Counted from the first letter of the stretch, positions 43,420 to 53,216 are shown. The stretch: DNA of 64,000 bases from Bacteroides pyogenes_A (GCF_048595595.1 NZ_CP184347.1); one strand, 5' to 3'. Notes: generated from the letters alone by a model not told the origin. Program-made: numbers and translations.

Positions 43420-43649
43420 ACTTTTATATTTATAGGGTTAGTTAATTATTCCTTAATTATAATTCACAAATTACGCAAAGAAGATTGAGTTAGCAAAATG
43501 TTTTTTAAAAAAAGTTCGGCTCCTTTGCAACTTTTCGTATATTGCTTTCGTCTAATGGGAAAGTTGACAACTCTCATGCACATACTGAAGTGCAGATTGC
43601 CGAACTTTGAAAAACATACGGATAAAAGATATCTAAAAGCTTAAAAATA

Positions 43650-44366
43650 ATGATTCATCTGACAGGCATCAACAAAACCTATTATAACGGTGCTCCTCTG
43701 CATGTGCTCAAGGGCATCGATCTCGAAATCGGGCGGGGTGAGTTTGTTTCGATTATGGGGGCTTCGGGTTCCGGGAAATCGACCTTGCTCAATATACTGG
43801 GGATATTGGATAATTACGATACCGGTGATTACTGCCTGAACGGCGTACTGATCAAAAACCTGAGCGAGACGAGAGCGGCGGAGTACCGCAACCGGATGAT
43901 AGGTTTTATCTTTCAGTCGTTCAACCTGATTCCTTTCAAAGATGCGGTGGAGAATGTGGCGCTTCCTCTGTTCTATCAGGGAATGAGACGCAAGAAGCGG
44001 AATATGCTGGCATTGGAATACCTCGACCGGCTGGGCTTGAAAGACTGGGCGCATCACATGCCCAACGAGATGAGCGGAGGACAGAAACAGCGTGTAGCCA
44101 TTGCACGGGCGTTGATTACGCAGCCGCAAATCATCCTTGCCGACGAACCGACCGGAGCGTTGGACAGCAAGACTTCGGGAGAGGTGATGCAGATATTGAA
44201 AGATTTGCACCGAACCGGGATGACCATCGTAGTGGTGACTCATGAAAGCGGAGTGGCCAACGAGACGGACCGCATTATCCACATCAAAGACGGTATCATC
44301 GAACGGATAGAAGAGAACTCCGCGCACGACTCTTCTCCTTTCGGAGCTGGCGGGTTGATGAAATAG
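43650..44366 (+). CDS. MacB-type ABC transporter ATP-binding protein
   Basis: The 238-residue ATPase has Walker A GASGSGKST (37-45), the signature MSGGQKQRVAIARAL, Walker B IILADEPTGALDS and the H-loop VVVTHE. This is the LolD/MacB subfamily, which energises mechanotransmission transporters rather than substrate passage through the membrane. It begins an operon with two MacB-type permeases, a membrane fusion protein and a TolC-like factor. A 168-bp gap with a small hairpin (CCATTCC/GGAATGG type around 44450) separates it from the first permease. Confidence 0.93.
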   Translation: MIHLTGINKTYYNGAPLHVLKGIDLEIGRGEFVSIMGASGSGKSTLLNILGILDNYDTGDYCLNGVLIKNLSETRAAEYRNRMIGFIFQSFNLIPFKDAVENVALPLFYQGMRRKKRNMLALEYLDRLGLKDWAHHMPNEMSGGQKQRVAIARALITQPQIILADEPTGALDSKTSGEVMQILKDLHRTGMTIVVVTHESGVANETDRIIHIKDGIIERIEENSAHDSSPFGAGGLMK

Positions 44367-44534
44367 CGCGAGCCCGCATCTGCATGAATAGGAAAAAGCA
44401 GACGGGAGTTCAGCGGGGTCGATGAGAGAAGATGAAGCTGCATCCGTTCCAAAGGAATGGGTTTCATGAGTCGATAAAAACCGGGCCGGAAGGTGCGGGT
44501 TAGTTTGAAAACAGAAAATCACAGAAAAATCGAA

Positions 44535-45794
44535 ATGATAGACCTTTGGCAAGAAATATTCAGTACGATCCGGAGAAACAAGCTGCGGACATTCCTCACG
44601 GGGTTTGCCGTGGCATGGGGAATCTTCATGCTGATTGTGTTGCTCGGAGCGGGAAACGGGTTGATTCATGCGTTCGAAGAATCTTCTTCGGAGCGTGCGA
44701 TGAACTCCATCAAGATTTATCCCGGCACAACTACCAGGTCTTATGACGGATTGAAGGAAGGAAGATTCATCCGGCTCGACAATAAAGACCTGAACGCGAC
44801 TTCCGAGCACTTCCCCGACCATGTGATCAAGGCGGGCGGCATTGTCTGGCAGGGCAGTGTGAACCTGAGTTTCGGTTCCGAATACGTAAGCCTCGATCTT
44901 GGAGGAGTTTTCCCGAATTATACGGAGGTGGAAGCGGTAAAGATTATCGAGGGGCGATTCATCAACGAAGTAGACATCAAAGAGCGCCGGAAGGTGGCGG
45001 TGATACATAAGAAAACTGCGGAAATTCTGTTCGGCAAGGCGCGTGTCGAGCCTGTGGGGCAGACGGTGAATGCGGGCAGCGTTACTTACCGGATAGTGGG
45101 CATCTATGACGATAAGGGCGACAGCGGAGACAGAGACGCTTATATCCCTTTCACTACCTTGCAGACCATTTATAACAAAGGGGACAAGCTGAGCAATATA
45201 GTGATGACCACCAAAGGGCTGGAATCGGTAGAGCAGAATGAGGCTTTCGAAACGCGGTATCGCAAAGTGATTGCCGCCAACCATCGCTTCGACCCTGCCG
45301 ACAAGAGCGCGCTGTGGATCTGGAATCGGTTTACGCAATACCTGCAACAGCAAAAAGGAATGGGAATATTGCGCACGGCTATTTGGGTGATCGGTATCTT
45401 TACACTGTTGAGCGGCATTGTAGGGGTATCCAACATCATGCTGATCACCGTGAAAGAGCGTACGCGCGAATTCGGCATCCGCAAGGCGCTTGGCGCCAAA
45501 CCCTTCTCGATTCTCCGCCTCATTATCGTAGAGAGCGTAACCATCACCACGATTTTCGGATACGTCGGTATGGTAGCGGGTATCGGCGCAACGGAGTGGA
45601 TGAATAATATTTTCGGCAAGCAGACAATGGATATGGGAATGTGGTCGACAACGGTCTTTCTCGATCCGACGGTCGATTTGAGAATTGCGGTACAGGCCAC
45701 CTTGACACTGATTATAGCCGGCACGCTGGCGGGATTGTTCCCTGCGAGGAAAGCTGCGAGAATCCGGCCGATTGAAGCATTAAGGGCCGATTAG
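44535..45794 (+). CDS. MacB-type ABC permease (FtsX/PCD), first copy
   Basis: The 419-residue protein has one N-terminal span (FLTGFAVAWGIFMLIVLLGAGNGL), a periplasmic MacB_PCD domain (about 45-280) and three C-terminal spans with the FtsX signature (GIVGVSNIMLITVKERTREFGIRKALGA). It works as a dimer or with the second permease and the ATPase to drive efflux or export. The start at 44535 (MIDLWQEIFSTIRRNK) matches the family better than the upstream reading at 44493. It is 12 bases before the second permease. Confidence 0.92.
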   Translation: MIDLWQEIFSTIRRNKLRTFLTGFAVAWGIFMLIVLLGAGNGLIHAFEESSSERAMNSIKIYPGTTTRSYDGLKEGRFIRLDNKDLNATSEHFPDHVIKAGGIVWQGSVNLSFGSEYVSLDLGGVFPNYTEVEAVKIIEGRFINEVDIKERRKVAVIHKKTAEILFGKARVEPVGQTVNAGSVTYRIVGIYDDKGDSGDRDAYIPFTTLQTIYNKGDKLSNIVMTTKGLESVEQNEAFETRYRKVIAANHRFDPADKSALWIWNRFTQYLQQQKGMGILRTAIWVIGIFTLLSGIVGVSNIMLITVKERTREFGIRKALGAKPFSILRLIIVESVTITTIFGYVGMVAGIGATEWMNNIFGKQTMDMGMWSTTVFLDPTVDLRIAVQATLTLIIAGTLAGLFPARKAARIRPIEALRAD

Positions 45795-45806
45795 TTCGAA
45801 AGCAGT

Positions 45807-47048
45807 ATGAAAATAGACAGAGATACATTCGAGGAAATTCTCCTCACCATTACGAGAAACAAGACGCGGAGCCTGCTGACGGCTTTCGGCGTGTTCTGGG
45901 GCATCTTTATGCTTGTGGCTCTTATCGGGGGCGGGCAGGGAATGCAAGACATGATGAAGAAAAACTTCGAAGGGTTTGCCACGAACTCAGGCTTTCTGGC
46001 TGCCCGGAGAACAGGCGAGGCGTACAAAGGGTTCCGCAAAGGACGTTGGTGGGAATTGGAAACGGCGGATATCGAACGGATCCGCTCGCAGGTGAAAGAG
46101 GTGGATGTCATTACCCCGAGCGTATCGAATTGGGGAGGTAAAGCGGTGTATCAAGAGAAGAAATACGATTGCAACGTAAAGGGACTGTATCCCGATTATC
46201 TTCATATCGAACCGCAGGATATGAGGTACGGACGGTATATCAACGACGTGGATATCCATGAGGCGCGTAAAGTCTGTGTGATCGGGAAGCGGGTATATGA
46301 AAGCCTTTTCAACCCGGGTGAGGATCCTTGCGGCAAGTATATACGGTTGGACGGCATCTATTACCGCGTTATCGGCATGTCTGCTTCCGAAGGGAATATG
46401 AACATACAGGGGCGGGCTTCGGAAGCGGTGGTTCTCCCCTTTACCACTATGCAGCAGACGTACAATCTGGGAAGCCGGATAGATGTGCTTTGTTTCACCG
46501 TGAAGCGGGGTGTGAAGGTGTCCGATGTGCAGCCGGGGATGGAACAGATCATCAAGAAAGCGCATTACATCGCTCCGGATGACAAGCAGGCGCTCGTGTT
46601 TCTGAACGCCGAAGCCATGTTCTCGATGGTCGATAATTTGTTTACCGGTATCCGGATATTGATCTGGATGGTGGGGATGGGCACATTGCTGGCAGGAGCC
46701 ATCGGCGTGTCGAACATTATGATGGTGACCGTGAAAGAACGCACGACCGAAATCGGTATCCGCCGTGCTATCGGAGCGCGCCCGAAGGATATATTGCAGC
46801 AGATTCTTTCCGAAAGTATCGTGCTCACCACTATCGCAGGCATGTGCGGCATTTCCTTTGCCGTGATGGTGCTGCATGTGGTAGAGATGAATGCCAATGC
46901 CGGCGGCGGAACGGCAAGGTTTCAGGTCGGCTTCGGGCTGGCGGTGGGAACCTGCATCCTTCTTATCGCGTTGGGGATGCTGGCGGGATTGGTGCCTGCC
47001 TACCGCGCAATGGCGGTGAAGCCGATTGACGCGATCAGAGACGAATAA
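45807..47048 (+). CDS. MacB-type ABC permease (FtsX/PCD), second copy
   Basis: The 413-residue protein has the same architecture as its upstream neighbour: N-terminal span (LLTAFGVFWGIFMLVALIGGGQ), periplasmic PCD domain and three C-terminal spans with GAIGVSNIMMVTVKERTTEIGIRRAIGARPKDI. The pair are diverged paralogues, suggesting a heterodimer, unlike homodimeric MacB. It starts 12 bases after the first permease and ends 22 bases before the fusion protein. Confidence 0.92.
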   Translation: MKIDRDTFEEILLTITRNKTRSLLTAFGVFWGIFMLVALIGGGQGMQDMMKKNFEGFATNSGFLAARRTGEAYKGFRKGRWWELETADIERIRSQVKEVDVITPSVSNWGGKAVYQEKKYDCNVKGLYPDYLHIEPQDMRYGRYINDVDIHEARKVCVIGKRVYESLFNPGEDPCGKYIRLDGIYYRVIGMSASEGNMNIQGRASEAVVLPFTTMQQTYNLGSRIDVLCFTVKRGVKVSDVQPGMEQIIKKAHYIAPDDKQALVFLNAEAMFSMVDNLFTGIRILIWMVGMGTLLAGAIGVSNIMMVTVKERTTEIGIRRAIGARPKDILQQILSESIVLTTIAGMCGISFAVMVLHVVEMNANAGGGTARFQVGFGLAVGTCILLIALGMLAGLVPAYRAMAVKPIDAIRDE

Positions 47049-47070
47049 TTCAAAATAACAACAATAGTAT

Positions 47071-48180
47071 ATGAAAAAGTATTTGAAAATCGCAATCCTG
47101 GTAATTATGGCTCTTGTTCTTGTATGGACATTTGTTTTCCTTTATCAGAAGTCACGCCCTAAGGTGACGGTGTATGAGACTGTGACGCCGGAAGTGGCGG
47201 ATCTGGAAAAAACGACGGTTGCTACGGGAAAGGTGGAGCCGAGAGATGAAATCCTGATTAAGCCGCAGATTTCCGGAATTATTGCCGAAGTGTATAAGGA
47301 AGCGGGACAAAGCGTGAGGAAAGGGGAGGTGATAGCCAAGGTGAAAGTGATTCCCGAGCTTGGACAACTCAATGCGGCGGAAAGCCGTGTGCGGCTGGCA
47401 GAGATAAACTCGGCTCAGGCAGAGACGGAGTTTGCCCGCATCAAGAAGCTGTACGATGACCAACTGATCAGCAGGGAGGAATACGAAAAGGGCGAAGTAG
47501 CTGTGAAGCAGTCGCGCGAAGAAAAGCAAACGGCAAAGGATAATCTCGAAATCATTAAAGAAGGGATTACGAAAAGCAACGCGTCGATCAGCAGTACGAT
47601 GATTCGCTCGACCATCGACGGGCTGATACTGGATGTGCCGGTGAAGGCGGGCAATTCGGTGATCATGAGCAATACGTTCAACGACGGTACTACCATTGCT
47701 TCGGTGGCAAACATGAACGATCTCATTTTCCGCGGCAACATCGACGAGACGGAGGTCGGGCGCATTCATGAACGAATGCCCGTGAAGCTTTCCATCGGCG
47801 CTTTGCAGAATCTGAGCTTCAATGCGACGCTCGAATATATCTCGCCCAAAGGAGTGGAGACAAACGGAGCCAATCTGTTCGAAATCAAGGCGGCTATTGC
47901 TGTTCCCGATTCGGTGCAGATAAGAGCGGGCTATTCGGCTAATGCCGAAATCGTGTTGCAGCGGGCGGAGAAAGTACTGGCAATACCCGAAAGCTGTGTG
48001 GAGTTCAGCGGAGACTCTACGTTTGTGTACGTCATGACGGACTCCGTGCCTTCGCAGGTGTTCAGGCGTACTCAGGTGACAACGGGAATGAGCGACGGCA
48101 TCAAAATAGAGATTAAAAAGGGAGTGACTGCCAAAGATAAAATACGCGGAGCAGAGAAGAAAGAACCAACCAATCATTAA
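47071..48180 (+). CDS. Periplasmic adaptor (membrane fusion) subunit of an efflux system
   Basis: The 369-residue protein has an N-terminal membrane anchor (LKIAILVIMALVLVWTFVFLY), a biotinyl-lipoyl-like half (PQISGIIAEVYKEAGQSVRKGEVIAKV), an alpha-helical hairpin (about 105-170) and beta-barrel and membrane-proximal domains. It links the MacB-type permeases with the TolC-like channel encoded next. Its last six bases lie within the first copy of a 59-bp tandem duplication that also includes the start of the TolC gene. Confidence 0.93.
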   Translation: MKKYLKIAILVIMALVLVWTFVFLYQKSRPKVTVYETVTPEVADLEKTTVATGKVEPRDEILIKPQISGIIAEVYKEAGQSVRKGEVIAKVKVIPELGQLNAAESRVRLAEINSAQAETEFARIKKLYDDQLISREEYEKGEVAVKQSREEKQTAKDNLEIIKEGITKSNASISSTMIRSTIDGLILDVPVKAGNSVIMSNTFNDGTTIASVANMNDLIFRGNIDETEVGRIHERMPVKLSIGALQNLSFNATLEYISPKGVETNGANLFEIKAAIAVPDSVQIRAGYSANAEIVLQRAEKVLAIPESCVEFSGDSTFVYVMTDSVPSQVFRRTQVTTGMSDGIKIEIKKGVTAKDKIRGAEKKEPTNH

Positions 48181-48291
48181 ACTGATTTCGATGACAATAT
48201 TTGATTTGACTTTAAAAGGAATCCGAAACTTCTCATTAAACTGATTTCGATGATAATATTTAATTTGACTTTAAAAGGAACCCGAAATTTC
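48174..48291 (+). repeat. 59-bp tandem duplication at the start of the TolC-like gene
   Basis: Copies 48174-48232 and 48233-48291 are identical at 55 of 59 positions by eye. Each contains ATGA(C/T)AATATTT. The first ATG (48191) opens an 18-codon reading frame (MTIFDLTLKGIRNFSLN) that stops at 48244, six bases before the real start in the second copy (48250, MIIFNLTLKGTRNFLRR). The duplication thus created a leader ORF with the same N-terminus as the gene. Confidence 0.9.
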
Positions 48292-49653
48292 CTGAGGCGG
48301 GAGAAAGCCGCTACGGCAAAACTTTTCTCTTTCGTCTTCACTGCTCTCTTGTTGAGTGGAGCGGGATTGTGTTACGGACAGGAACCGACCGACCGGGGGC
48401 AAGTGTGGTCGTTGCGTCGGTGCATCGACTATGCCATTGAGCATAATTTGCGGATTCGTCAGTCGGCGAATGCGGCGGAGCAGAATAAAGTTGATGTGAA
48501 TACGGCTAAATGGGCACGCTTGCCGAATGTAAACGGCACTGCAAGTCAGAACTGGAGCTGGGGGCGATCGCCTTCTCCCGTGGATAACTCTTATCGCGAC
48601 ATAAACAGTGCCAATACAAACTTCAGCGTAGGGGCGAACGTTCCTCTCTTTACGGGGTTGCAGCTCTCCAATCAGTACACGCTTGCCAAGCTGAATCTGG
48701 CAGCTGCCATCGAAGACTTGAACAAGGCGAAAGAGGATATAGCGATCAATGTTACCTCCGCTTATCTGCAGGTGCTTTTCAATATGGAGCTGAGTAAAGT
48801 GGCAAAGCAACAAGTGGAGATGAGTGCCGAGCAGCAGAAGCGTATCGAGGGACTCTATGAGGTGGGAAAAGCTGCTGCTCCCGATGTGGCGGAAGCAAAG
48901 GCCCGTGTGGCGCAGGATGAGATGACGGCGGTTCAGGCGGACAATGCTTATAGGCTTTCGCTGCTGGAGTTGAGTCAGCTGCTGGAACTTTCCACGCCCG
49001 AAAGATTAGTACTCGAAAGTCCGGAAGAGGAGTTGGATCTTTTGCCTCTGACTCAGCCGGATGACATCTATGCGCAGGCTCTGGCTTTCAAACCGGGTGT
49101 GAAAGCGGCGGAATACCGTTTGCAGGGAAGTGTTAACCGTATTCGTATTGCTCAGTCGCAACTGTATCCCCATCTTTCTTTCGGTGCGGGACTGGGCACG
49201 AACTATTATACCGTGAATGGAAAATCGGAGAAAGGTTTCGGCAGCCAGATGAAGAACAACCTGAACAAATATGTCGGTTTCAGCCTGAGCATACCTGTCT
49301 TCAATCGGTTCGCTACCCGGAATCAGGTGCGTGCGGCGCGTTTGCAGCAAGCCAATCTCGCTCTGGAACTGGATCACACCAAGAAGGCGCTTTATAAAGA
49401 GATTCAGCAGGCGTGGTACAATGCGGTGGCTGCGGAGGGCAAGTATGCGGCCGGTGAGGCGGCGGTAAAAGCCAATCGGGAATCGTTCCGCCTGGTGAAT
49501 GAAAAGTATAATCAAGGCAAGGCTACTTCGATAGAGTTCAACGAGGCGAAGCTGAATCTCACCAAAGCCCTTTCGGATCGCCTGCAGGCCAAGTACGACT
49601 ATTTGTTCCGGACTAAGATACTCGATTTCTATAAAGGCAAGGCCATTGAATGA
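48250..49653 (+). CDS. TolC-family outer-membrane efflux channel
   Basis: The 467-residue protein has an N-terminal export signal (KLFSFVFTALLLSGAGLCYGQ) preceded by an unusually long basic stretch, then two TolC repeats rich in coiled-coil (ALRIRQSANAAEQNKVDVNTA-type and the second QVRAARLQQANLALELDHTKKALYKEIQQAWYNAV). It provides the outer-membrane exit duct for the ABC efflux system. The ATG at 48250 lies in the second copy of a 59-bp duplication. The long N-region before the hydrophobic core may reflect this event or a start further downstream that I could not find. Confidence 0.91.
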   Translation: MIIFNLTLKGTRNFLRREKAATAKLFSFVFTALLLSGAGLCYGQEPTDRGQVWSLRRCIDYAIEHNLRIRQSANAAEQNKVDVNTAKWARLPNVNGTASQNWSWGRSPSPVDNSYRDINSANTNFSVGANVPLFTGLQLSNQYTLAKLNLAAAIEDLNKAKEDIAINVTSAYLQVLFNMELSKVAKQQVEMSAEQQKRIEGLYEVGKAAAPDVAEAKARVAQDEMTAVQADNAYRLSLLELSQLLELSTPERLVLESPEEELDLLPLTQPDDIYAQALAFKPGVKAAEYRLQGSVNRIRIAQSQLYPHLSFGAGLGTNYYTVNGKSEKGFGSQMKNNLNKYVGFSLSIPVFNRFATRNQVRAARLQQANLALELDHTKKALYKEIQQAWYNAVAAEGKYAAGEAAVKANRESFRLVNEKYNQGKATSIEFNEAKLNLTKALSDRLQAKYDYLFRTKILDFYKGKAIE

Positions 49654-49691
49654 AACAAGTTTTCCGGCGATTCTTTGTATTCGGAAGCTGA

Positions 49692-49943
49692 AATAGTGAA
49701 TCCGCTTCTGACGGGTATGTTCGAACCGTGCCTTTCGGCTTCATTCAAGCCGGCGGTACTCACGCGATTACGCATCGGTTCACTACCGAAAAGGTCTATA
49801 ATGCCATTCGCCGTGTCGATCCCGATGCGGAGGTCACGAAACGACAAATACATGAAGCCATGTGCCGGAGAGGCCGTCGTTATCCCAACCTTCCCGGTTC
49901 GGTCGGCTTCAATTTCCGTTGGATGCTTGTATTCAAGCAATAA
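49692..49943 (+). pseudogene. Small gene remnant
   Basis: An open frame from 49692 (after a TGA at 49689) reads VPFGFIQAGGTHAITHRF, then EKVYNAIRRVDPDAEVTKRQ and a basic NLPGSVGFNFRWMLVFKQ end. A GTG at 49728 could start a 71-residue product, but no promoter or good start is visible and the frame seems truncated at its 5' end. The composition looks protein-like rather than random. I do not recognise the family. Confidence 0.4.
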
Positions 49944-49998
49944 TTTGTAATTCTCATTCGCTTTACTTATTTTTGAATACACGAAAGCAATTCTCATT

Positions 49999-50156
49999 AT
50001 GGAAGCCTTTTATTTTATCTACATGATTATCGCCCTTCTTCTCATGCCGGTATTAGTCAAGGAGAGGGTGGTACCGTATATAAGATGCTCTACCTCATCG
50101 TTGCTTTGGGCATTCCTTTCTTCGGCATATACGTTTGGTGGCGTATGCGAAGATAG
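49999..50156 (+). pseudogene. Frameshifted small membrane protein
   Basis: The first frame begins MEAFYFIYMIIALLLMPVLV (one membrane span) and KER; the frame then changes. In the frame shifted by -1 from about 50065 the sequence continues GGTVYKMLYLIVALGIPFFG and IYVWWRMRR, ending at TAG 50154-50156, giving a sensible second span and a basic tail. A single-base deletion, or a sequencing error, near 50065-50075 would explain it. No slippery heptamer is evident, so programmed frameshifting is unlikely. Confidence 0.55.
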
Positions 50157-50216
50157 CAGGTTCTCCTTTCCGCGTTGCCCGGCCGACCGTATATTGGCCG
50201 AAAAAACAGCGAATAT

Positions 50217-50351
50217 ATGGCTACCGGACAAATGATTAAAAAAGAGTTTATCCACCAGACTATCTCCTACGGATTACGTGAGATATATTCCATACAGGCA
50301 GAAGTCATTACTTCCGAACTGACGACCTTCAGCGGCAATCTTTCCACATAG
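50217..50351 (+). pseudogene. Small ORF, possibly a truncated gene
   Basis: ATG at 50217 opens 44 codons (MATGQMIKKEFIHQTISYGL, then REIYSIQAEVITSELTTFSG, NLST) ending at TAG 50349-50351. It looks like the amphipathic N-terminus of a longer helical protein cut short. It follows two other remnants and precedes a strong terminator, so the three may be what is left of a lost small operon. Family not recognised. Confidence 0.4.
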
Positions 50352-50354
50352 ACT

Positions 50355-50404
50355 GTAAAAGCCGTTTCAGCTTGAGGATGGTAAGTTGAAACGGCTTTTA
50401 CTTT
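50355..50404. terminator. Strong hairpin terminator
   Basis: GTAAAAGCCGTTTCA (50355-50369) is exactly complementary to 50387-50401 (15 bp), with a 17-base loop and a following CTTTTA. It separates the small remnants from msrAB. Confidence 0.85.
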
Positions 50405-50492
50405 TATAGTCGGCCGGGATTAATGGTATTTTATGATGTTTTTGCAAACATAACTGTAATTTCCCTCGTTACTATTGAAAGAGATTACGAAT

Positions 50493-51521
50493 ATGAAACG
50501 TTTAATGATTGCAATGCTTTTACTGATGAGTAATGTGTTGCCGGGAATTACCAAACCAATGGAAAAACAATCGGAAATCTATTTTGCAGGCGGGTGTTTC
50601 TGGGGAACGGAACACTTCCTGAAGCAAATCAGAGGGGTGGAAAGCACCCAAGTGGGGTATGCCAACAGCCGGGTGGCTAACCCGAGTTATGAACAAGTAT
50701 GCACGGGCGAAACTAATGCCGCCGAGGCGGTGAAAGTAGTGTATGACGCGGAGATGGTGAAGTTAAGCTTGTTGCTCGAGCTTTACTTCCAAACCATCGA
50801 CCCTACCAGCATAAACCGGCAGGGAAACGACCGCGGGAGCCAGTACCGGACGGGTATTTACTATACGGATGAGGCTGACCTCCCTGTGGTGAAAGCCGCT
50901 TTGCAGAATCTCGCCACGCGCTATACAGCGCCTGTCGTCGTTGAGGTGGAACGACTGAAGAACTTTTATCCGGCGGAAGAATATCATCAGGACTATCTGG
51001 ACAAAAATCCTACGGGGTACTGCCATATCAATCCCGCTTTGTTTGCTCTTGCGAAGAAAGCCAATGCGCCGGTTGCCAAGACTTATAAGAAGCCCGATGA
51101 CGCAACTTTGCGCCGCACGCTGACTGCCGAACAGTATGCCGTGACGCAGCAGAATGCCACAGAACGCGCTTTCCGCAACGAATATTGGGATGAGCATCGC
51201 CCCGGCATTTATGTGGACATCACTACCGGAGAGCCTTTGTTCGTTTCTACCGATAAGTTCGATTCGGGGTGCGGATGGCCCAGCTTTTCCAAACCTATTG
51301 ACAAGGAGCTGATCGAGGAGAAAAAGGATACTTCGCACGGAATGATACGTACGGAGGTGCGCAGCAAAACCGGTGATGCCCATCTGGGGCATGTGTTTAC
51401 CGACGGCCCGATGGACAGAGGCGGACTTCGTTATTGTATCAACAGCGCTTCGCTCCGCTTTATCCCGAAAGAGAAAATGCAGGAAGAGGGTTATGGGGAA
51501 TACCTGTATCTGGTAAAATGA
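50493..51521 (+). CDS. msrAB: Bifunctional peptide-methionine sulfoxide reductase MsrA-MsrB, exported
   Basis: The 342-residue protein has an N-terminal hydrophobic signal (MKRLMIAMLLLMSNVLPGIT), an MsrA domain (about 28-180) with the catalytic Cys in AGGCFWGTEHF, and an MsrB domain (about 200-335) with GCGWPSF and the catalytic Cys in RYCINSASLRF. It repairs both S- and R-methionine sulfoxides. The CxxC zinc pair of many MsrB proteins is absent (the position reads YVDITTGEPLF). The signal suggests periplasmic repair, which needs an envelope thiol donor. The ATG at 50493 is chosen over a TTG six codons upstream. Monocistronic. Confidence 0.94.
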   Translation: MKRLMIAMLLLMSNVLPGITKPMEKQSEIYFAGGCFWGTEHFLKQIRGVESTQVGYANSRVANPSYEQVCTGETNAAEAVKVVYDAEMVKLSLLLELYFQTIDPTSINRQGNDRGSQYRTGIYYTDEADLPVVKAALQNLATRYTAPVVVEVERLKNFYPAEEYHQDYLDKNPTGYCHINPALFALAKKANAPVAKTYKKPDDATLRRTLTAEQYAVTQQNATERAFRNEYWDEHRPGIYVDITTGEPLFVSTDKFDSGCGWPSFSKPIDKELIEEKKDTSHGMIRTEVRSKTGDAHLGHVFTDGPMDRGGLRYCINSASLRFIPKEKMQEEGYGEYLYLVK

Positions 51522-52197
51522 CGTGTAGGATGAAGGCGTTGTTTACACTACGGTTGGCTTGAAAAAGAAGAAAATCGAAGCTGTTGATAAAGAAAACCGA
51601 TGTGTTTTACACTACGATTGGCTTAAAAAAGAAGCCGGGCAGAGTTGCTTCCATTAGGCTTGGTGGTTATTTCAGCAGGTCGATGCCATCAACAATCAAG
51701 CCACGAAGGCTTTCTTGGGAGCTGAGTTGCCCGGTCATCATTACAAGAACTCGACTCTAACAGGTAAATGCTTTGCATATCGGTTCTCATCGAAGCTATT
51801 TTGCCGGGGATAGACAATCTTATTTTCTGAAATGTTTTACATATCGGTTCCCATCGTACTTGTCCAAATAGGCTCTTAACAGAAAACCGGGGCGGCTTAT
51901 TTTCATGGGCTTGACACATCTTTTTTATTTAGTAAGTCGATGCCATATCCGGGACAGAAAATCGAGACAGACTTATTCTCATGAGCGATATTATAATAAC
52001 AATCCCCCTTATTTATTCTTTTTTAGACGAAAAGAGCTGAATAAGAGGGATTTCTTCCAAAGAGGCTTCGGCTTTTAAAGCTTTTCATTCTCGAATATTA
52101 CTTCGGTCCGCCTTCCTTTGTTTCAAGAGAAAACCGTGCGGTGCGGACCTTCGTTTTGAAGACTTTCCGGCTTTGCTTTGCCCCGTTCGGCTATAAA
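51522..52197. other. Gap with short degenerate repeats, no gene
   Basis: Within 676 bp, TTACACTACG(G/A)TTGGCTT recurs at about 51542 and 51610, and ATATCGGTT(C/T)(C/T)CATCG at about 51778 and 51840. Several AAGAAAATCGA-type fragments also recur. I see no gene, RNA or promoter. Confidence 0.5.
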
Positions 52198-52701
52198 TCA
52201 ATTAATCTTAAGAGAGAGCAGAGTTTCACAACTCTGTTGTTGAGGAAAAGCTATTGCTTGCTTTGGTTTATCGTTTTTCCATTGGTAATTCACGCAGGCC
52301 ACCGGTATATTATTTTCGTTGAGCTCATATACGCTTTTCTCCACTTGGGCATCGTAGGCTTTGTGCGCTTCGTTCCAACGGGCGTATGTCAGAGTGATTT
52401 GCCCGTCAGAATAGGTGTAGTCTATTTTGAAGTACGGACTCCATTTCTCGCGTCTGGAATCCCATTTGAAGGCTTCCTTGGATGTCATTCGTTTTTGTTC
52501 GTCGTAAGTGAAATCATACTTCATGTGACGGTAGAGCGATCCGTCTAATCTGTAAATAACTTTCGATACGATGAGGTCGCCTTGCTTTTCTTCATTCGTG
52601 ATGAAGTTGCCGCTTTCTTGTGCGTTCAATCCCGTATAGCTGAAACTTGCAATTAAGATTCCCAATAGAATCGTGATTCTGGATAAAAAACTCTTTTTCA
52701 T
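52198..52701 (-). CDS. DUF3836-type exported protein
   Basis: The 167-residue protein has a signal peptide (to about residue 28, cleavage after GLNAQ) and a beta-rich body with YD-like strands: KVIYRLDGSLYRHMKYDFTY, DEQKRMTSKEAFKWDSRREK and VYELNENNIPVACVNYQW. This matches my memory of DUF3836, found in Bacteroides, with no known role. It is likely periplasmic. It stands alone between two repeat-rich gaps. The TAA stop is preceded by LSLKIN. Confidence 0.78.
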   Translation of the reverse strand: MKKSFLSRITILLGILIASFSYTGLNAQESGNFITNEEKQGDLIVSKVIYRLDGSLYRHMKYDFTYDEQKRMTSKEAFKWDSRREKWSPYFKIDYTYSDGQITLTYARWNEAHKAYDAQVEKSVYELNENNIPVACVNYQWKNDKPKQAIAFPQQQSCETLLSLKIN

Positions 52702-53216
52702 GACTGTATGTTTTTATTGGTTTACTTATTTCCCTTTCTTTATCTATTAGACGGAACCAATACATCGAATGGTTGCAATTGCTATGCTTTTTTATGTATG
52801 TTCTTCGTCAGTCGGAGTAAAACAATATCTGTGCCATCTTATTAATGTGTTGATAATGAGGTGATATTCAGTTGGATTTGTGCGCAAACGGACACTCTTT
52901 TGTCCGCAGGCGGACGGATGGAAAGTGACAAAGAAAGAATGCTATGGAAGAAACCTCTCTTGCCGAAATACCATGCAGATAAACATTCGCCTGCCTGAAA
53001 GGTTGTTTTCGTTTGCCCGGTCATAAATGTTTTTAGTGAGCGCGAAAATGCACTTACACAGAAAAAATCCCCGCTTGTTCGCAAAGAAAAGTACATCTCA
53101 ACATGTCGGCAACTCTGACGTTTTTCCGGATACCACCTTTTCACAGAGAGTGATTTATATAATGTATGCCTTGCCCAGAGAGAGAGAAAACAAGAAAAAC
53201 AGAGGATTATCTCGGG

